NCBI RefSeq assembly: GCF_001425025.1
Contig: NZ_LMDE01000001.1
Span: 354,751-418,750 of the forward strand
Direction of reading: 5' to 3'
From: Nocardioides sp. Root122
GTDB taxonomy: Bacteria > Actinomycetota > Actinomycetes > Propionibacteriales > Nocardioidaceae
Length of the DNA stretch: 64,000 nt
The notes below the pieces were generated by a model. The model made no database searches. It had not been told where the DNA came from and saw only the letters and a program-made list of their open reading frames with translations. Shown in pieces: positions 18,456 to 26,440 of the stretch. The position numbers were made by a program, and so were the translations under genes. Every line of letters begins with the position of its first letter. Position 1 is the stretch's first letter.

Positions 18456-19861
18456 GGCGGCAGGAGGACGCCGGGGTTCATCAGGCCGTCGGGGTCGATG
18501 GCCCGCTTCAGCGCGCGCATCAGGTCGACCTCCACGTCGGACTTGTACGACGCCGCTGCCGCCGCCTTCGTCCGGCCGAGCCCGTGCTCGGCGCTGATCG
18601 AGCCGTGGGCCGCGGCGACGGCGGCGTAGATCGCCGAGGACAGGTCCGCCGCCGCCGCGCGGAGGTCGTCGTCGCGACCGACGGGCGCGTTGAGGTTGTA
18701 GTGGAGGTTGCCGTCGCCCACGTGGCCGTAGGTCACCAGCCGCACGCCGGGCAGGACCTCCTGGAGGCGCGGCCCCATCGCCTCGGTCCAGTCGGCGAGG
18801 TCGGCGATCGGCAGGGTCACGTCCTGCTTCAGCGTCGCGCCCTCCACCTTCTGCGCCTCCGAGATGCCCTCGCGCAGCGCCCACAGCGCGTCGCGCTGGG
18901 CCGGGCTGCCCGCGATCGCGGCGTCCGAGGCCAGGCCGTCCTCCACCGCGGCGCCCAGGACCGCCTCGAGCGACTCGTCGAGCCCGTCGTCGGTGGGGGA
19001 GCCGGCCAGCTCCACCAGGACGTACCACTCACTCGGCTCCGCCAGCGGGTCGACGGCACCGGGCAGGTGGGCGAGGACGAGGTCGATGGCCTGCCGGTTG
19101 GCGATCTCGAAAGTCGACAGGTGCACGCCCGCCTCGCGCTGCGCGATCGCGAGGAGCGACACCGCGGCCGCGACCGACGGCACCGCGACCCACGCGGTCG
19201 CGTGCCGGGGCGTCGGCGGGAAGAGGCGCAGCACCGCTCCGGTGATCACGCCGAGCGTGCCCTCGGAGCCGACGAACAGCTGGGTCAGGTCGTAGCCGGT
19301 GTTGTCCTTGCGCAGCCCACGCAGGCCGTCCCACACGCGGCCGTCGGGCAGCACGACCTCGAGGCCGAGCACCAGCTCGCGGGTCATGCCGTAGCGGAGC
19401 ACGGCCGTGCCCCCGGCGTTGGTGGCGAGGTTGCCGCCGATCGTGCAGCTGCCCTCGGAGCCCAACGACATCGGGAAGAGCCGGCCTGCCGCGGCCGCGG
19501 CGGCCTGCACCTCGGCCAGCACGACGCCGGCGTCGACGGTGATCGTCCCGGCCACCGGGTCGACGTCGCGGACCGTGCGCATCCGGCCGAGCGAGATCAC
19601 GACCTGGCTGCCCGAGCCGTCCGGGACGCCGCCGCCGACGAGGCCCGTGTTGCCGCCCTGCGGCACGAGCGGTGTCCCTGTCGCGTGGCAGGCAGCCACG
19701 ACGGCGGAGACCTCGGCCGTCGAGCCGGGCCGGACCACGGCGAGGGCACGACCGGCGTGCACGCCCGTCCAGTCCACGACGTAGGCCGCCACCTCGTCGT
19801 CGGACGTGAGCACGTGGGCGTCGCCGACGGCCTCGCGGAGCTGGTCGAGCAGGTCGTTCAC
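18449..19861 (-). CDS. FAD-binding oxidase (glycolate / D-lactate / 2-hydroxyglutarate dehydrogenase type)
   Basis: A 470-residue flavoenzyme of the GlcD/D-LDH/D2HGDH family, which oxidises D-2-hydroxy acids. The N-terminal FAD domain has PQGGNTGLVGGG at about 67-78 and the diphosphate-binding SLGSEGSCTIGGNLATNAGG stretch near 133. The C-terminal oxidase domain ends with the signature HGSISAEHGLGRTK (histidine plus glycine-rich loop) and ALKRAIDPDGLMNPG. The exact hydroxy acid cannot be told. It appears monocistronic. Its stop codon lies inside the 23-bp tandem repeat, so the original 3' end may have been altered. Confidence 0.9.
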   Translation of the reverse strand: MNDLLDQLREAVGDAHVLTSDDEVAAYVVDWTGVHAGRALAVVRPGSTAEVSAVVAACHATGTPLVPQGGNTGLVGGGVPDGSGSQVVISLGRMRTVRDVDPVAGTITVDAGVVLAEVQAAAAAAGRLFPMSLGSEGSCTIGGNLATNAGGTAVLRYGMTRELVLGLEVVLPDGRVWDGLRGLRKDNTGYDLTQLFVGSEGTLGVITGAVLRLFPPTPRHATAWVAVPSVAAAVSLLAIAQREAGVHLSTFEIANRQAIDLVLAHLPGAVDPLAEPSEWYVLVELAGSPTDDGLDESLEAVLGAAVEDGLASDAAIAGSPAQRDALWALREGISEAQKVEGATLKQDVTLPIADLADWTEAMGPRLQEVLPGVRLVTYGHVGDGNLHYNLNAPVGRDDDLRAAAADLSSAIYAAVAAAHGSISAEHGLGRTKAAAAASYKSDVEVDLMRALKRAIDPDGLMNPGVLLPPG

Positions 19862-19904
19862 GGGTGTCTCCTCGGTGGGTGGGGTGCTCAGCCGAGCACG
19901 TATC

Positions 19905-20243
19905 TCAGTTCGCGTCGAGTCGACGGTCCATCCGGCCGCGGGCGATCTCGATGCCGAGCGCGTCCAGCTTCTGGTCCCAGAACACTCGGAACCGTTCGAC
20001 CCAGGCGTCGACCTCCTTCAGCCCGGCCGGGTCGACGGCGTAGAGCCGGCGCGTGCCCTCGGCCCGGACCGTGGCGAAGCCGTTGTCGCGCAGCACGCGC
20101 AGGTGCTGGCTGACCGCAGGCTGGCTGATCCCGAACTCGGCGCCCACGGCCGAGGCCACGTCGCCCGCGCTCGTCTCCCCATCGGCGAGCAGCTCGAGGA
20201 TGCGACGGCGTACGGGGTCGCCGAGGACGTCGAAGGCGTGCAC
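19905..20243 (-). CDS. ArsR-family transcriptional regulator
   Basis: A 112-residue winged-helix regulator. The DNA-binding region runs from DPVRRRILELLADGE to ISQPAVSQHLRVLRDNGFA (recognition helix about residues 38-56), followed by the wing VRAEGTRRLYAVD. It has no cysteine metal-binding motif, so it is not a metal sensor of the ArsR/SmtB type. The GTG start lies one base after the stop of the SRPBCC gene, an arrangement typical of ArsR regulators paired with AHSA1-domain proteins. A perfect palindrome upstream of the pair is the likely operator for autoregulation. Confidence 0.9.
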   Translation of the reverse strand: MHAFDVLGDPVRRRILELLADGETSAGDVASAVGAEFGISQPAVSQHLRVLRDNGFATVRAEGTRRLYAVDPAGLKEVDAWVERFRVFWDQKLDALGIEIARGRMDRRLDAN

Positions 20244-20244
20244 G

Positions 20245-20886
20245 TCAGGCCGGGGGCTCGGCGCCGGTGTAGAACGCCGCGGTGCGCTGTGCGGCTGCGC
20301 GCGAGGCCGCCGGGTTGCCGGAGGCCAACGCGTCCGCCTCGCCCCATGCGGTCGCGGAGGCGCTCATGAAGCCTTGGCCGTCAGCGCTCGCACCCCAGCC
20401 CTCGACCTCCTCGTGCGCGATCGGGGCCCCGGTCGCGAGGTGCTCCGCGAGCCCCATCAGCCCGAGCTCCCAGCCGACGCCGACGGCACCCGGGCCGTAC
20501 GTCGTCATGTGCGGGTTGTCGCGCACGTCGGCCGCGTGGCGGAGGGTCAGCGTCGCGCCCTCGCCCGCCTCCGCCAGGTGCACGTCGACCCAGGAGGTGT
20601 CACCCGCGAACTCCCAGGTGATCGCGAGGTGCGTCGGCTGGTCGCAGGTCAGGACCTCGCCTCCGGCGTTGTTCTCGACCTGGAAGCGCCCGCCGAGGCG
20701 GAGGTCGCCGGTGACAGGCGCGAACCACCGGGCGATCCGCGCGGGGTCGGTGACGGCGTCCCAGAGGTCGTCGACGTCGGTGGGGTAGGTGCGTGAGGCG
20801 ACCACGACCTTGACGGGCGTGCCCTCGTGGGTGCTGTCCTCGACGGTGCGCGTGATGGCGCCCAGGTGCTTGGCTACGTCGAACAT
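20245..20886 (-). CDS. SRPBCC (AHSA1-like) domain protein
   Basis: A 213-residue protein of the START/Bet v1-like fold, with the recurrent strands VKVVVASRTYPTDVDDLWDAVTDPARIARWF (about 25-55) and a central GGRFQVENNAGGEVL. The C-terminal third is mostly helical and may be a lid over the hydrophobic pocket. Such proteins bind small hydrophobic ligands, and the ligand here is unknown. It is the first gene of a two-gene unit with the ArsR regulator, whose operator lies 20 bases upstream of this ATG. Confidence 0.85.
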   Translation of the reverse strand: MFDVAKHLGAITRTVEDSTHEGTPVKVVVASRTYPTDVDDLWDAVTDPARIARWFAPVTGDLRLGGRFQVENNAGGEVLTCDQPTHLAITWEFAGDTSWVDVHLAEAGEGATLTLRHAADVRDNPHMTTYGPGAVGVGWELGLMGLAEHLATGAPIAHEEVEGWGASADGQGFMSASATAWGEADALASGNPAASRAAAQRTAAFYTGAEPPA

Positions 20887-20906
20887 GGGACCACGGTTTC
20901 ATTCCA

Positions 20907-20920
20907 GACTTATATAAGTC
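20907..20920. promoter_or_regulatory. Perfect 14-bp palindrome, likely ArsR operator
   Basis: GACTTATATAAGTC is a perfect palindrome and one of the few AT-rich stretches in the window. It lies 20 bases upstream of the SRPBCC start, and TTATAT can act as a -10 box. ArsR regulators bind such dyads over their own promoter. Confidence 0.75.
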
Positions 20921-20963
20921 AAGATCGATGAAGGGATCGCTCCCACGCAGTGGACCAGTCCGC

Positions 20964-20990
20964 GCGTTGAGCCGTCGCGGTTCGGGGTAC
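20964..20990 (+). promoter_or_regulatory. Candidate sigma-B/sigma-F promoter for the hemerythrin gene
   Basis: GCGTT (20964-20968) and GGGTAC (20985-20990) are 16 bases apart, which fits the actinobacterial general-stress promoter (GNNT, 14-17 bases, GGGTAC/T). Transcription would start about 35 bases before the ATG at 21034. Assignment is by pattern only. Confidence 0.55.
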
Positions 20991-21033
20991 TCCCGGGGCT
21001 CAGCACCGCAACGAGCCACACGGAGGCACCCCC

Positions 21034-21534
21034 ATGTCGAACGACGCCATCGTCCTTCTCAAGGAAGACCACAAGCAGGTCCGGAAGGTCTTCCGCGACT
21101 TCCAGTCCGCGGGCGAGGACGCCACCGAGCGCAAGGGCCGCCTGGTCGAGCAGATGATCGGGCTGCTGACCCAGCACACCTACATCGAGAACGAGGTCAT
21201 GTACCCGCGCGTGCGCGAGCTGCTCCCCGACCTCGAGGACGACGTGCTCGAGTCCTACGAGGAGCACCACGTCGCCGACGTCCTGGTGATGGAGCTGTCG
21301 GGCATGAAGCCCACCGACGAGCGCTTCGACGCCAAGACCACGGTCCTGATCGAGAACGTCCTGCACCACATGGACGAGGAGGAGCAGGACTGGTTCCCCA
21401 AGGTGCGCGACGGCCTCGGCCGCAAGGCGCTGCAGGAGATCGGCGAGGAGCTGCTCGCGGCGAAGAAGAAGGCGCCCACCAAGCCGTCCCAGCCGAGCGC
21501 CCTGAAGAAGACCGTCGACGCGGTGCTCGACTGA
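21034..21534 (+). CDS. Hemerythrin-domain protein
   Basis: A 166-residue four-helix protein with the spacing of hemerythrin iron ligands: His in LLKEDHKQVRK (residue 13), HTYIENEVMYPRV (His and Glu, about 48-60), EEHHVADVL (about 78) and HHMDEEEQDWFP (about 110-121). Such proteins hold a non-heme di-iron centre that binds O2, NO or peroxide, and in actinobacteria they are often stress proteins. The C-terminus is a Lys/Pro/Ser-rich tail. The ATG has a GGAGG site, and a candidate sigma-B promoter lies upstream. Confidence 0.9.
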   Translation: MSNDAIVLLKEDHKQVRKVFRDFQSAGEDATERKGRLVEQMIGLLTQHTYIENEVMYPRVRELLPDLEDDVLESYEEHHVADVLVMELSGMKPTDERFDAKTTVLIENVLHHMDEEEQDWFPKVRDGLGRKALQEIGEELLAAKKKAPTKPSQPSALKKTVDAVLD

Positions 21535-21595
21535 CGCACGACTGACGCTCGGCCGTCCGTGGCGCGGCCGGCGGCGCGGTGCCATCGTGTGAGGT

Positions 21596-22984
21596 GTGAC
21601 CTCACTCCTCGACGCGACCCACCTCGTCGTCGGCGCGGGTGCGACCGGCCTGGCCTTCGCCGACGCGCTGGTCGACCACTCCGACGCCCGCGTGGTGCTG
21701 GTCGACCGGCGCTCGGGCCCCGGCGGCCACTGGCGTGAGGCCTACCCGTTCGTCCGGCTGCACCAGTCCTCGGCGTTCTACGGCGTGCCGTCCACGCTGC
21801 TCGGCGGCGGCCGCCTGCAGGACACCGGCCCCGAGGCGGGACTGCAGGAGCGGGCCTCGCAGACCGAGATCGTCGGCTACTACGAGCGGGCGCTCGCGCG
21901 GCTCGAGGCGACCGGCCGGGTGCAGCTCCTCACCGGCACGGAGCACGTCGACGGTGAGGTCGTCTCGCTCGACACCGGCGAGCGGACGGCCGTGCCGCCC
22001 GGCTGTCGGGTGGTCGACGCCCACTACCTCGCGCCGACCATCCCGGCCGAGGTGCCGCCGCCCTTCGCGGTCGACGGCGCGCACGTCGTCCCGGTCAACG
22101 ACCTGGCGCGGCTCGCGGACTCCCCGAGCCAGTACGTCGTCGTGGGCTCCGGCAAGACCGCCACCGACGCGATCGTCTGGCTGCTCCAGGGCGGCACCGA
22201 CCCCGACACGATCCGGTGGGTGCGCCCGCGCGAGCCGTGGATGTTCAACCGGGCCGTGGTCCAGCCCGACCCCGCGATCTTCCTCGGCATGGCCGCCGAC
22301 GTCTGGGAGTCCGCGGCGCGCGCCTCGTCGCTCGACGACATGTTCCTCCGGTTGGAGGACGCCGGGGTGATGCTGCGCATCGACCGGACGCTCACCCCGA
22401 CGATGGCCCGCGCGCCGACGATCGGGCAGTGGGAGGTCGACCTGCTGCGGACGGTCGAGGACGTCGTACGCCTCGGGCACGTGCGCTCCGCCGAGCGCGG
22501 TCGCCTCGTCATGGACGGAGGCGCGGCGGCGATCGCCGACGACGCGCTGGTCGTGCACTGCGCCGCCAGCGGCCTGCAGATGCCGCCCCTCGTGCCGGTG
22601 TGGCGACCCGAGGTGATCACCCTCCAGCCGATCCGGGCCGGCTTCCCTTGCTTCGGCGCGGCCCTCATCGGCTACGTCGAGGCGACACGTCGGGACGACG
22701 CGGAGAAGAACCGCCTGTGCCCGCCGAGCCACTACGGCAACACGCTCGCGGACTGGGTCGAGATGAACCTGCTCGGCAGCCGCGCCACCGCGGCGTTCAC
22801 CAGCGAGCCGGACGTCAAGGCGTGGGCCGAGTCCGTGGCGCTCTACCCCGGTCGCGTCACACCCGACCACGCCTCCTCGCCCGCGCTCGACGCTGCCCGC
22901 GAGCGGCTGGCGGCGTACGCCCGGCCCGGGACGGAGCGGGCGGTCGAGCTCGTGGACCATGCGCGCCGTTCGCCCCGCCCGTGA
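21596..22984 (+). CDS. FAD-dependent NAD(P)-binding oxidoreductase
   Basis: A 462-residue flavoprotein resembling flavin monooxygenases. The N-terminal dinucleotide-binding motif LVVGAGATGLAFADAL spans about residues 10-25, the DRRSGPGGHW segment follows, and a second GxGxxA-type motif VVGSGKTATDAI lies near residue 180 for NADPH. HCAASGLQMPPLVP near residue 320 corresponds to the ATG-type linker of the family. The substrate is unknown. The GTG start has only a weak ribosome-binding site and probably uses a short leader. It appears to be monocistronic. Confidence 0.8.
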   Translation: MTSLLDATHLVVGAGATGLAFADALVDHSDARVVLVDRRSGPGGHWREAYPFVRLHQSSAFYGVPSTLLGGGRLQDTGPEAGLQERASQTEIVGYYERALARLEATGRVQLLTGTEHVDGEVVSLDTGERTAVPPGCRVVDAHYLAPTIPAEVPPPFAVDGAHVVPVNDLARLADSPSQYVVVGSGKTATDAIVWLLQGGTDPDTIRWVRPREPWMFNRAVVQPDPAIFLGMAADVWESAARASSLDDMFLRLEDAGVMLRIDRTLTPTMARAPTIGQWEVDLLRTVEDVVRLGHVRSAERGRLVMDGGAAAIADDALVVHCAASGLQMPPLVPVWRPEVITLQPIRAGFPCFGAALIGYVEATRRDDAEKNRLCPPSHYGNTLADWVEMNLLGSRATAAFTSEPDVKAWAESVALYPGRVTPDHASSPALDAARERLAAYARPGTERAVELVDHARRSPRP

Positions 22985-23037
22985 TGTGAGCGACTTCACC
23001 GACTCCACCCCCATGGTCCGTCTTTACCTGAGAAGGT

Positions 23038-24873
23038 GTGGTTGACAGGGGAACGACTTCAGGGGTGCACGTGCAGGAAGCAGTCGCAGCTCGGGCCACG
23101 GACCACCCGTGGTCCGACGAGCAGACGCGTGAGCACCTGCAGGTGCTCGTCGAGGGCGTCGCCACGCTCGCCGGGTTCGAGCAGGCGGCCATCAGCCTGC
23201 GCCGCGACGACGAGTTCGAGGTCGTCGCGTGTGCCGGCGAGGGCCTGGCCGAGACGATCATGGGCCGCCGCCTCCCCGCGTACATGGTCGAGGGCGAGCT
23301 CGCCAACGCCGACGAGTGGGGGTCGTGGCTGTTCGTCCCGCACGAGCGGGCGTTCCAGGAGCTCATCGAGCACAGCTTCATCCCGGTCGTCGCCGAGGTG
23401 GAGGGGCCCAATGCCTGGCACCCGCTCGACGCGCTCACCTCACCCGTGCGCGACGACGACGGCGTCATCCGTGGCCTGCTCTCGGTCGACGAGCCCCGCG
23501 ACGGCCACCGTCCCGGGCCCGAGCAGCTCGAGCTGCTCCAGAAGTACGCCGGTGTCGCGCGCACGCTGGTGTCCCTGGCGCTCGAGCGCGAGGAGCTCGC
23601 CGAGCGGGTGCGCATCACGACCCAGGCTCGCGAGATCGTCCGCCAGGCGCTGGGTGAGCCCACGCTGGGCCAGGTCATCGAGGCCTGTCGCTCGACGCTC
23701 GTGCACTGCTTCGACGCCCTCGGCATGTGGCTCACCGCCTTCGACGAGGAGGGTGGCTCCTCGACCGTCTGGTACGCCCAGGGCTCCGAGGTCGACCCGC
23801 TGTTCTCCGAGATCGACGACGTCGTGATCCGGCTCGCGCACCGCTACTGGGCCGACCAGTACGTCGCGCCGTTCTCCCGCCGCGGCGCCGACCAGCCGGG
23901 CCTGCCGGCCGACGACGCCGAGAGCCTGCTCACCTTCCTCGACGGCCTCGGCATCGGCTCGGTGTTGTTCGTCCCGCTGGGCGCGGGTCCGGAGTGCATG
24001 GGGTTCCTGTGCCTCACCCGCGCCCCCGGCGAGCGCGAGTGGAGCCAGGTCGAGTGCGACGCGGCGCTCGACATCGGCCGCGACCTCGGCCGCGCGGTCG
24101 CCACCGCGCGCCAGCTCGACCGCGAGCGTGCGGTCGCCGACCGGCTGCGCCTGATGGACGGCTACCGGCTGGAGCTGGTCAACACGCTGGGCCACGAGCT
24201 GCGCACGCCGCTGTTCTCGATGACCGCCAACCTCGAGATGCTCGACACCGACACCCTCCCCGAGGAGGACCAGCACTCCGTGGCCGCGGCCACCCGCGCG
24301 GCGGCCCGCATGCAGGCCGTCATCGAGGACCTCCTCAACGTCGCCCAGGTGGCCGACCCGCTGCACGAGTTCATCCCCGAGCAGGTCGACCTCCGCCAGA
24401 CCCTCCTCGACGTCGTCGAGGAGTGCCAGCACGCCTCGGTCGCGAAGTCGCAGACGTGCGACCTGGTCGTGCCCGACGAGCCCGTGCTGGTGTCCGGCCG
24501 CCCCGAGGAGCTGCACCGGATGCTGGCCAACCTCGCCAGCAACGCCATCAAGTACTCCGACGAGGGCGGCGTCGTCAACGCCCGCCTCGAGCGCTCGGAC
24601 GACGACGTGCGCGTCGTCTTCTCCGACTCCGGCATCGGCATCAGCGACGCCGACCAGCGCCAGCTGTTCCGCGAGTTCTTCCGCTCCACGAACCCCGACG
24701 CGCTCGCCCGCCCTGGCACCGGGCTGGGGCTGGCGATCGTCGACCGCATCGTGAAGCGGCACTCCGGCAGCGTCGAGCTCGCCTCGGAGCTCGGCAAGGG
24801 CACGACCGTGACCGTCACGCTCCCGCCCTACGACGAGGACGAGTTCAGCCGGTCGCCGTCCGCATCGTCATGA
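23038..24873 (+). CDS. GAF-domain sensor histidine kinase
   Basis: A 611-residue cytoplasmic kinase without membrane segments. Two GAF-like sensor domains (about 20-180 and 195-365) precede a HisKA domain with phospho-acceptor His386 in LGHELRTPLFSM and a HATPase with N-box NLASNAIKYSDEGG, G1 DSGIGIS and G2 GTGLGLAIV. It should sense a small molecule, redox state or light through the GAF domains. No response regulator is adjacent, so it is an orphan. A GTG 27 bases downstream is an alternative start. The 3' end overlaps the convergent GNAT gene by 29 bases. Confidence 0.92.
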   Translation: MVDRGTTSGVHVQEAVAARATDHPWSDEQTREHLQVLVEGVATLAGFEQAAISLRRDDEFEVVACAGEGLAETIMGRRLPAYMVEGELANADEWGSWLFVPHERAFQELIEHSFIPVVAEVEGPNAWHPLDALTSPVRDDDGVIRGLLSVDEPRDGHRPGPEQLELLQKYAGVARTLVSLALEREELAERVRITTQAREIVRQALGEPTLGQVIEACRSTLVHCFDALGMWLTAFDEEGGSSTVWYAQGSEVDPLFSEIDDVVIRLAHRYWADQYVAPFSRRGADQPGLPADDAESLLTFLDGLGIGSVLFVPLGAGPECMGFLCLTRAPGEREWSQVECDAALDIGRDLGRAVATARQLDRERAVADRLRLMDGYRLELVNTLGHELRTPLFSMTANLEMLDTDTLPEEDQHSVAAATRAAARMQAVIEDLLNVAQVADPLHEFIPEQVDLRQTLLDVVEECQHASVAKSQTCDLVVPDEPVLVSGRPEELHRMLANLASNAIKYSDEGGVVNARLERSDDDVRVVFSDSGIGISDADQRQLFREFFRSTNPDALARPGTGLGLAIVDRIVKRHSGSVELASELGKGTTVTVTLPPYDEDEFSRSPSASS

Positions 24874-25309
24874 ACGTGCTGTTGGGGTCGGCGACGTAGC
24901 TGCCGAACGGCCCGCACGGCACGAAGCCCGCCTTGGAGTAGAGCGCGCGCGCCGGCTCGAAGAACGCCATGCTGCCCGTCTCGAGCGACACCCGCGTGAC
25001 GCCGCGGTCGCGCGCGTCTGCCAGCACGTGGGCGAGCAGCCCGGACGCCACCCCACGACCTCGCACGCGCGGCTCGGTGCGCATGCTCTTGAGCTCCTCG
25101 TGTCCGTCCCCGAGCGCGGCGAGGGCCGCCGTGCCGACGATCCCGTCGGCGTCGGTCGTCACCCACATGCGCACGTGCGGCGCCCGGAGCGCCGCGAGGT
25201 CGAGCGCGTGCCGGCTCTCCGACGGTGCCGTCGGCGCCAGGTCGTCGAGGTGGGCCTGCAGGAACGCCGCCAGCCGCGGGTCCGCGAAGTCGGCCCGGGT
25301 GATCGTCAC
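24845..25309 (-). CDS. GNAT-family N-acetyltransferase
   Basis: A 154-residue acetyltransferase. It has the acetyl-CoA motif EPRVRGRGVASGLLAHVLADA (about 78-98) and a C-terminal FFEPARALYSKAGFVPCGPFGSY segment that is typical of YsnE/PhnO-like members. The start is the GTG encoding VTITRADFAD; the longer frame upstream has no homologous features. The gene ends inside the last codons of the histidine kinase on the other strand (29-base overlap). The substrate is unknown, possibly an amino acid or small amine. Confidence 0.85.
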   Translation of the reverse strand: MTITRADFADPRLAAFLQAHLDDLAPTAPSESRHALDLAALRAPHVRMWVTTDADGIVGTAALAALGDGHEELKSMRTEPRVRGRGVASGLLAHVLADARDRGVTRVSLETGSMAFFEPARALYSKAGFVPCGPFGSYVADPNSTFMTMRTATG

Positions 25310-25360
25310 GGGGACAGTCTGGCTCGTCGATGTTTCGCGCAGGTGTCGCGCGGCGCCCCT

Positions 25361-25385
25361 GCATCGTCCGCCCCGTGCCGGGTAC
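25361..25385 (+). promoter_or_regulatory. Candidate sigma-B/sigma-F promoter for the SDR gene
   Basis: GCAT (25361-25364) and GGGTAC (25380-25385) are 15 bases apart, again matching the general-stress promoter pattern. The start codon is 10 bases after the -10 hexamer, so the transcript would be nearly leaderless. The hemerythrin gene has the same kind of site. Confidence 0.5.
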
Positions 25386-25394
25386 CCGGGGTGC

Positions 25395-26306
25395 ATGAGC
25401 GACGCAGACCAGACCCGGCAGGACCCCACCGAGGTGCACGAGCAGCCCGACACCGAGGGTGAGCAGCTGCCCACGCCCGGTGACGAGCGATCGGTGACCA
25501 GCGAGATGGACGAGAAGCCCGACCACGGGGAGGACTCGTACGTCGGTCACGACCGGCTGCTCGACCAGGTCGCGGTCATCACGGGCGGGGACTCCGGCAT
25601 CGGCCGGGCCGTCGCGCTCGCGTTTGCGCGTGAGGGCGCTGACGTGGTGATCGCCTATCTCGACGGGGAGGACGACGACGCCGAGGAGACCCGGCGCATC
25701 GTCGAGGACGCCGGCCGCCGGTGCGTCCTCGTGCCGACCGACCTCGTGCAGGAGGAGGCGTGCCAGGCACTGGTCGACCGGGCCGTCGAGGACTTCGGCC
25801 GGATCGACATCCTGGTCAACAACGCGGCGTACCAGATGGCGCAGCCTGGCGGGATCGCCGACATCACGACCGAGCAGCTCGACCGGGTGATGCGCACGAA
25901 CGTCTACGCCATGTTCTGGCTGTGCAAGATGGCGCTGCCGCACATGGTGCCCGGGGCGTCGATCATCAACACGTCCTCGATCCAGTCGTCCTCGCCGTCG
26001 CCGGAGCTCCTCGACTACGCCACCACCAAGGCGGCGATCGTGAACTTCACCCGCGGCCTGGCCCAGTCGATCGCCGAGAAGGGCATCCGCGTCAACGCCG
26101 TCGCCCCCGGCCCGATCTGGACGCCCCTCATCCCGGCGACCATGCCGCCCGAGAAGGTCGAGTCCTTCGGCGAGCAGACCCCGATGGGCCGCGCCGGCCA
26201 GCCGGCCGAGGTCGCCACCGCCTTCGTCTTCCTCGCCTCACCCGAGTCGAGCTACATCACCGGCGAGGTCATCGCGGTCACCGGAGGCGGCCCCGTCACC
26301 ATGTGA
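25395..26306 (+). CDS. SDR-family oxidoreductase, general-stress type
   Basis: A 303-residue short-chain dehydrogenase with a charged N-terminal extension of about 50 residues, as in general stress protein 39/YhdF-type SDRs. The Rossmann motif TGGDSGIGRAVA lies at about 62-73, NNAA near 140, and the catalytic triad is Ser in INTSSIQS, Tyr in LDYATTKAA and Lys in the same segment (YxxxK). The C-terminal ITGEVIAVTGGGP is standard. It uses NAD(P)H; the substrate is unknown. The ATG at 25395 is chosen because the upstream frame is non-homologous. Confidence 0.9.
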   Translation: MSDADQTRQDPTEVHEQPDTEGEQLPTPGDERSVTSEMDEKPDHGEDSYVGHDRLLDQVAVITGGDSGIGRAVALAFAREGADVVIAYLDGEDDDAEETRRIVEDAGRRCVLVPTDLVQEEACQALVDRAVEDFGRIDILVNNAAYQMAQPGGIADITTEQLDRVMRTNVYAMFWLCKMALPHMVPGASIINTSSIQSSSPSPELLDYATTKAAIVNFTRGLAQSIAEKGIRVNAVAPGPIWTPLIPATMPPEKVESFGEQTPMGRAGQPAEVATAFVFLASPESSYITGEVIAVTGGGPVTM

Positions 26307-26316
26307 CCGCCCTGCC

Positions 26317-26440
26317 GTTGGTCGAGGAGGTCGCGCACCTTCGTTGGTCGAGGAGGTCGCGCAGCGACCGTCACGAGACCTCGAGCCGTGTCCGGTGGTC
26401 TCGACACGCCGCTCGCTGGCGCTCGCGTGCTACTCGACCA
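26317..26440. repeat. Second class of interspersed palindromic repeats
   Basis: Three related elements lie in a row: a truncated GTTGGTCGAGGAGGTCGCGC (26317-26336), a full copy (26343-26385, GTTGGTCGAGGAGGTCGCGC to GTCACGAGACCTCGA), and a third form (26394-26440, GGTGGTCTCGACACGCC to GTGCTACTCGACCA). Outer ends resemble the family at 2-15 kb but the arms differ. The last copy supplies the TAG stop of the epimerase gene. Confidence 0.8.
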
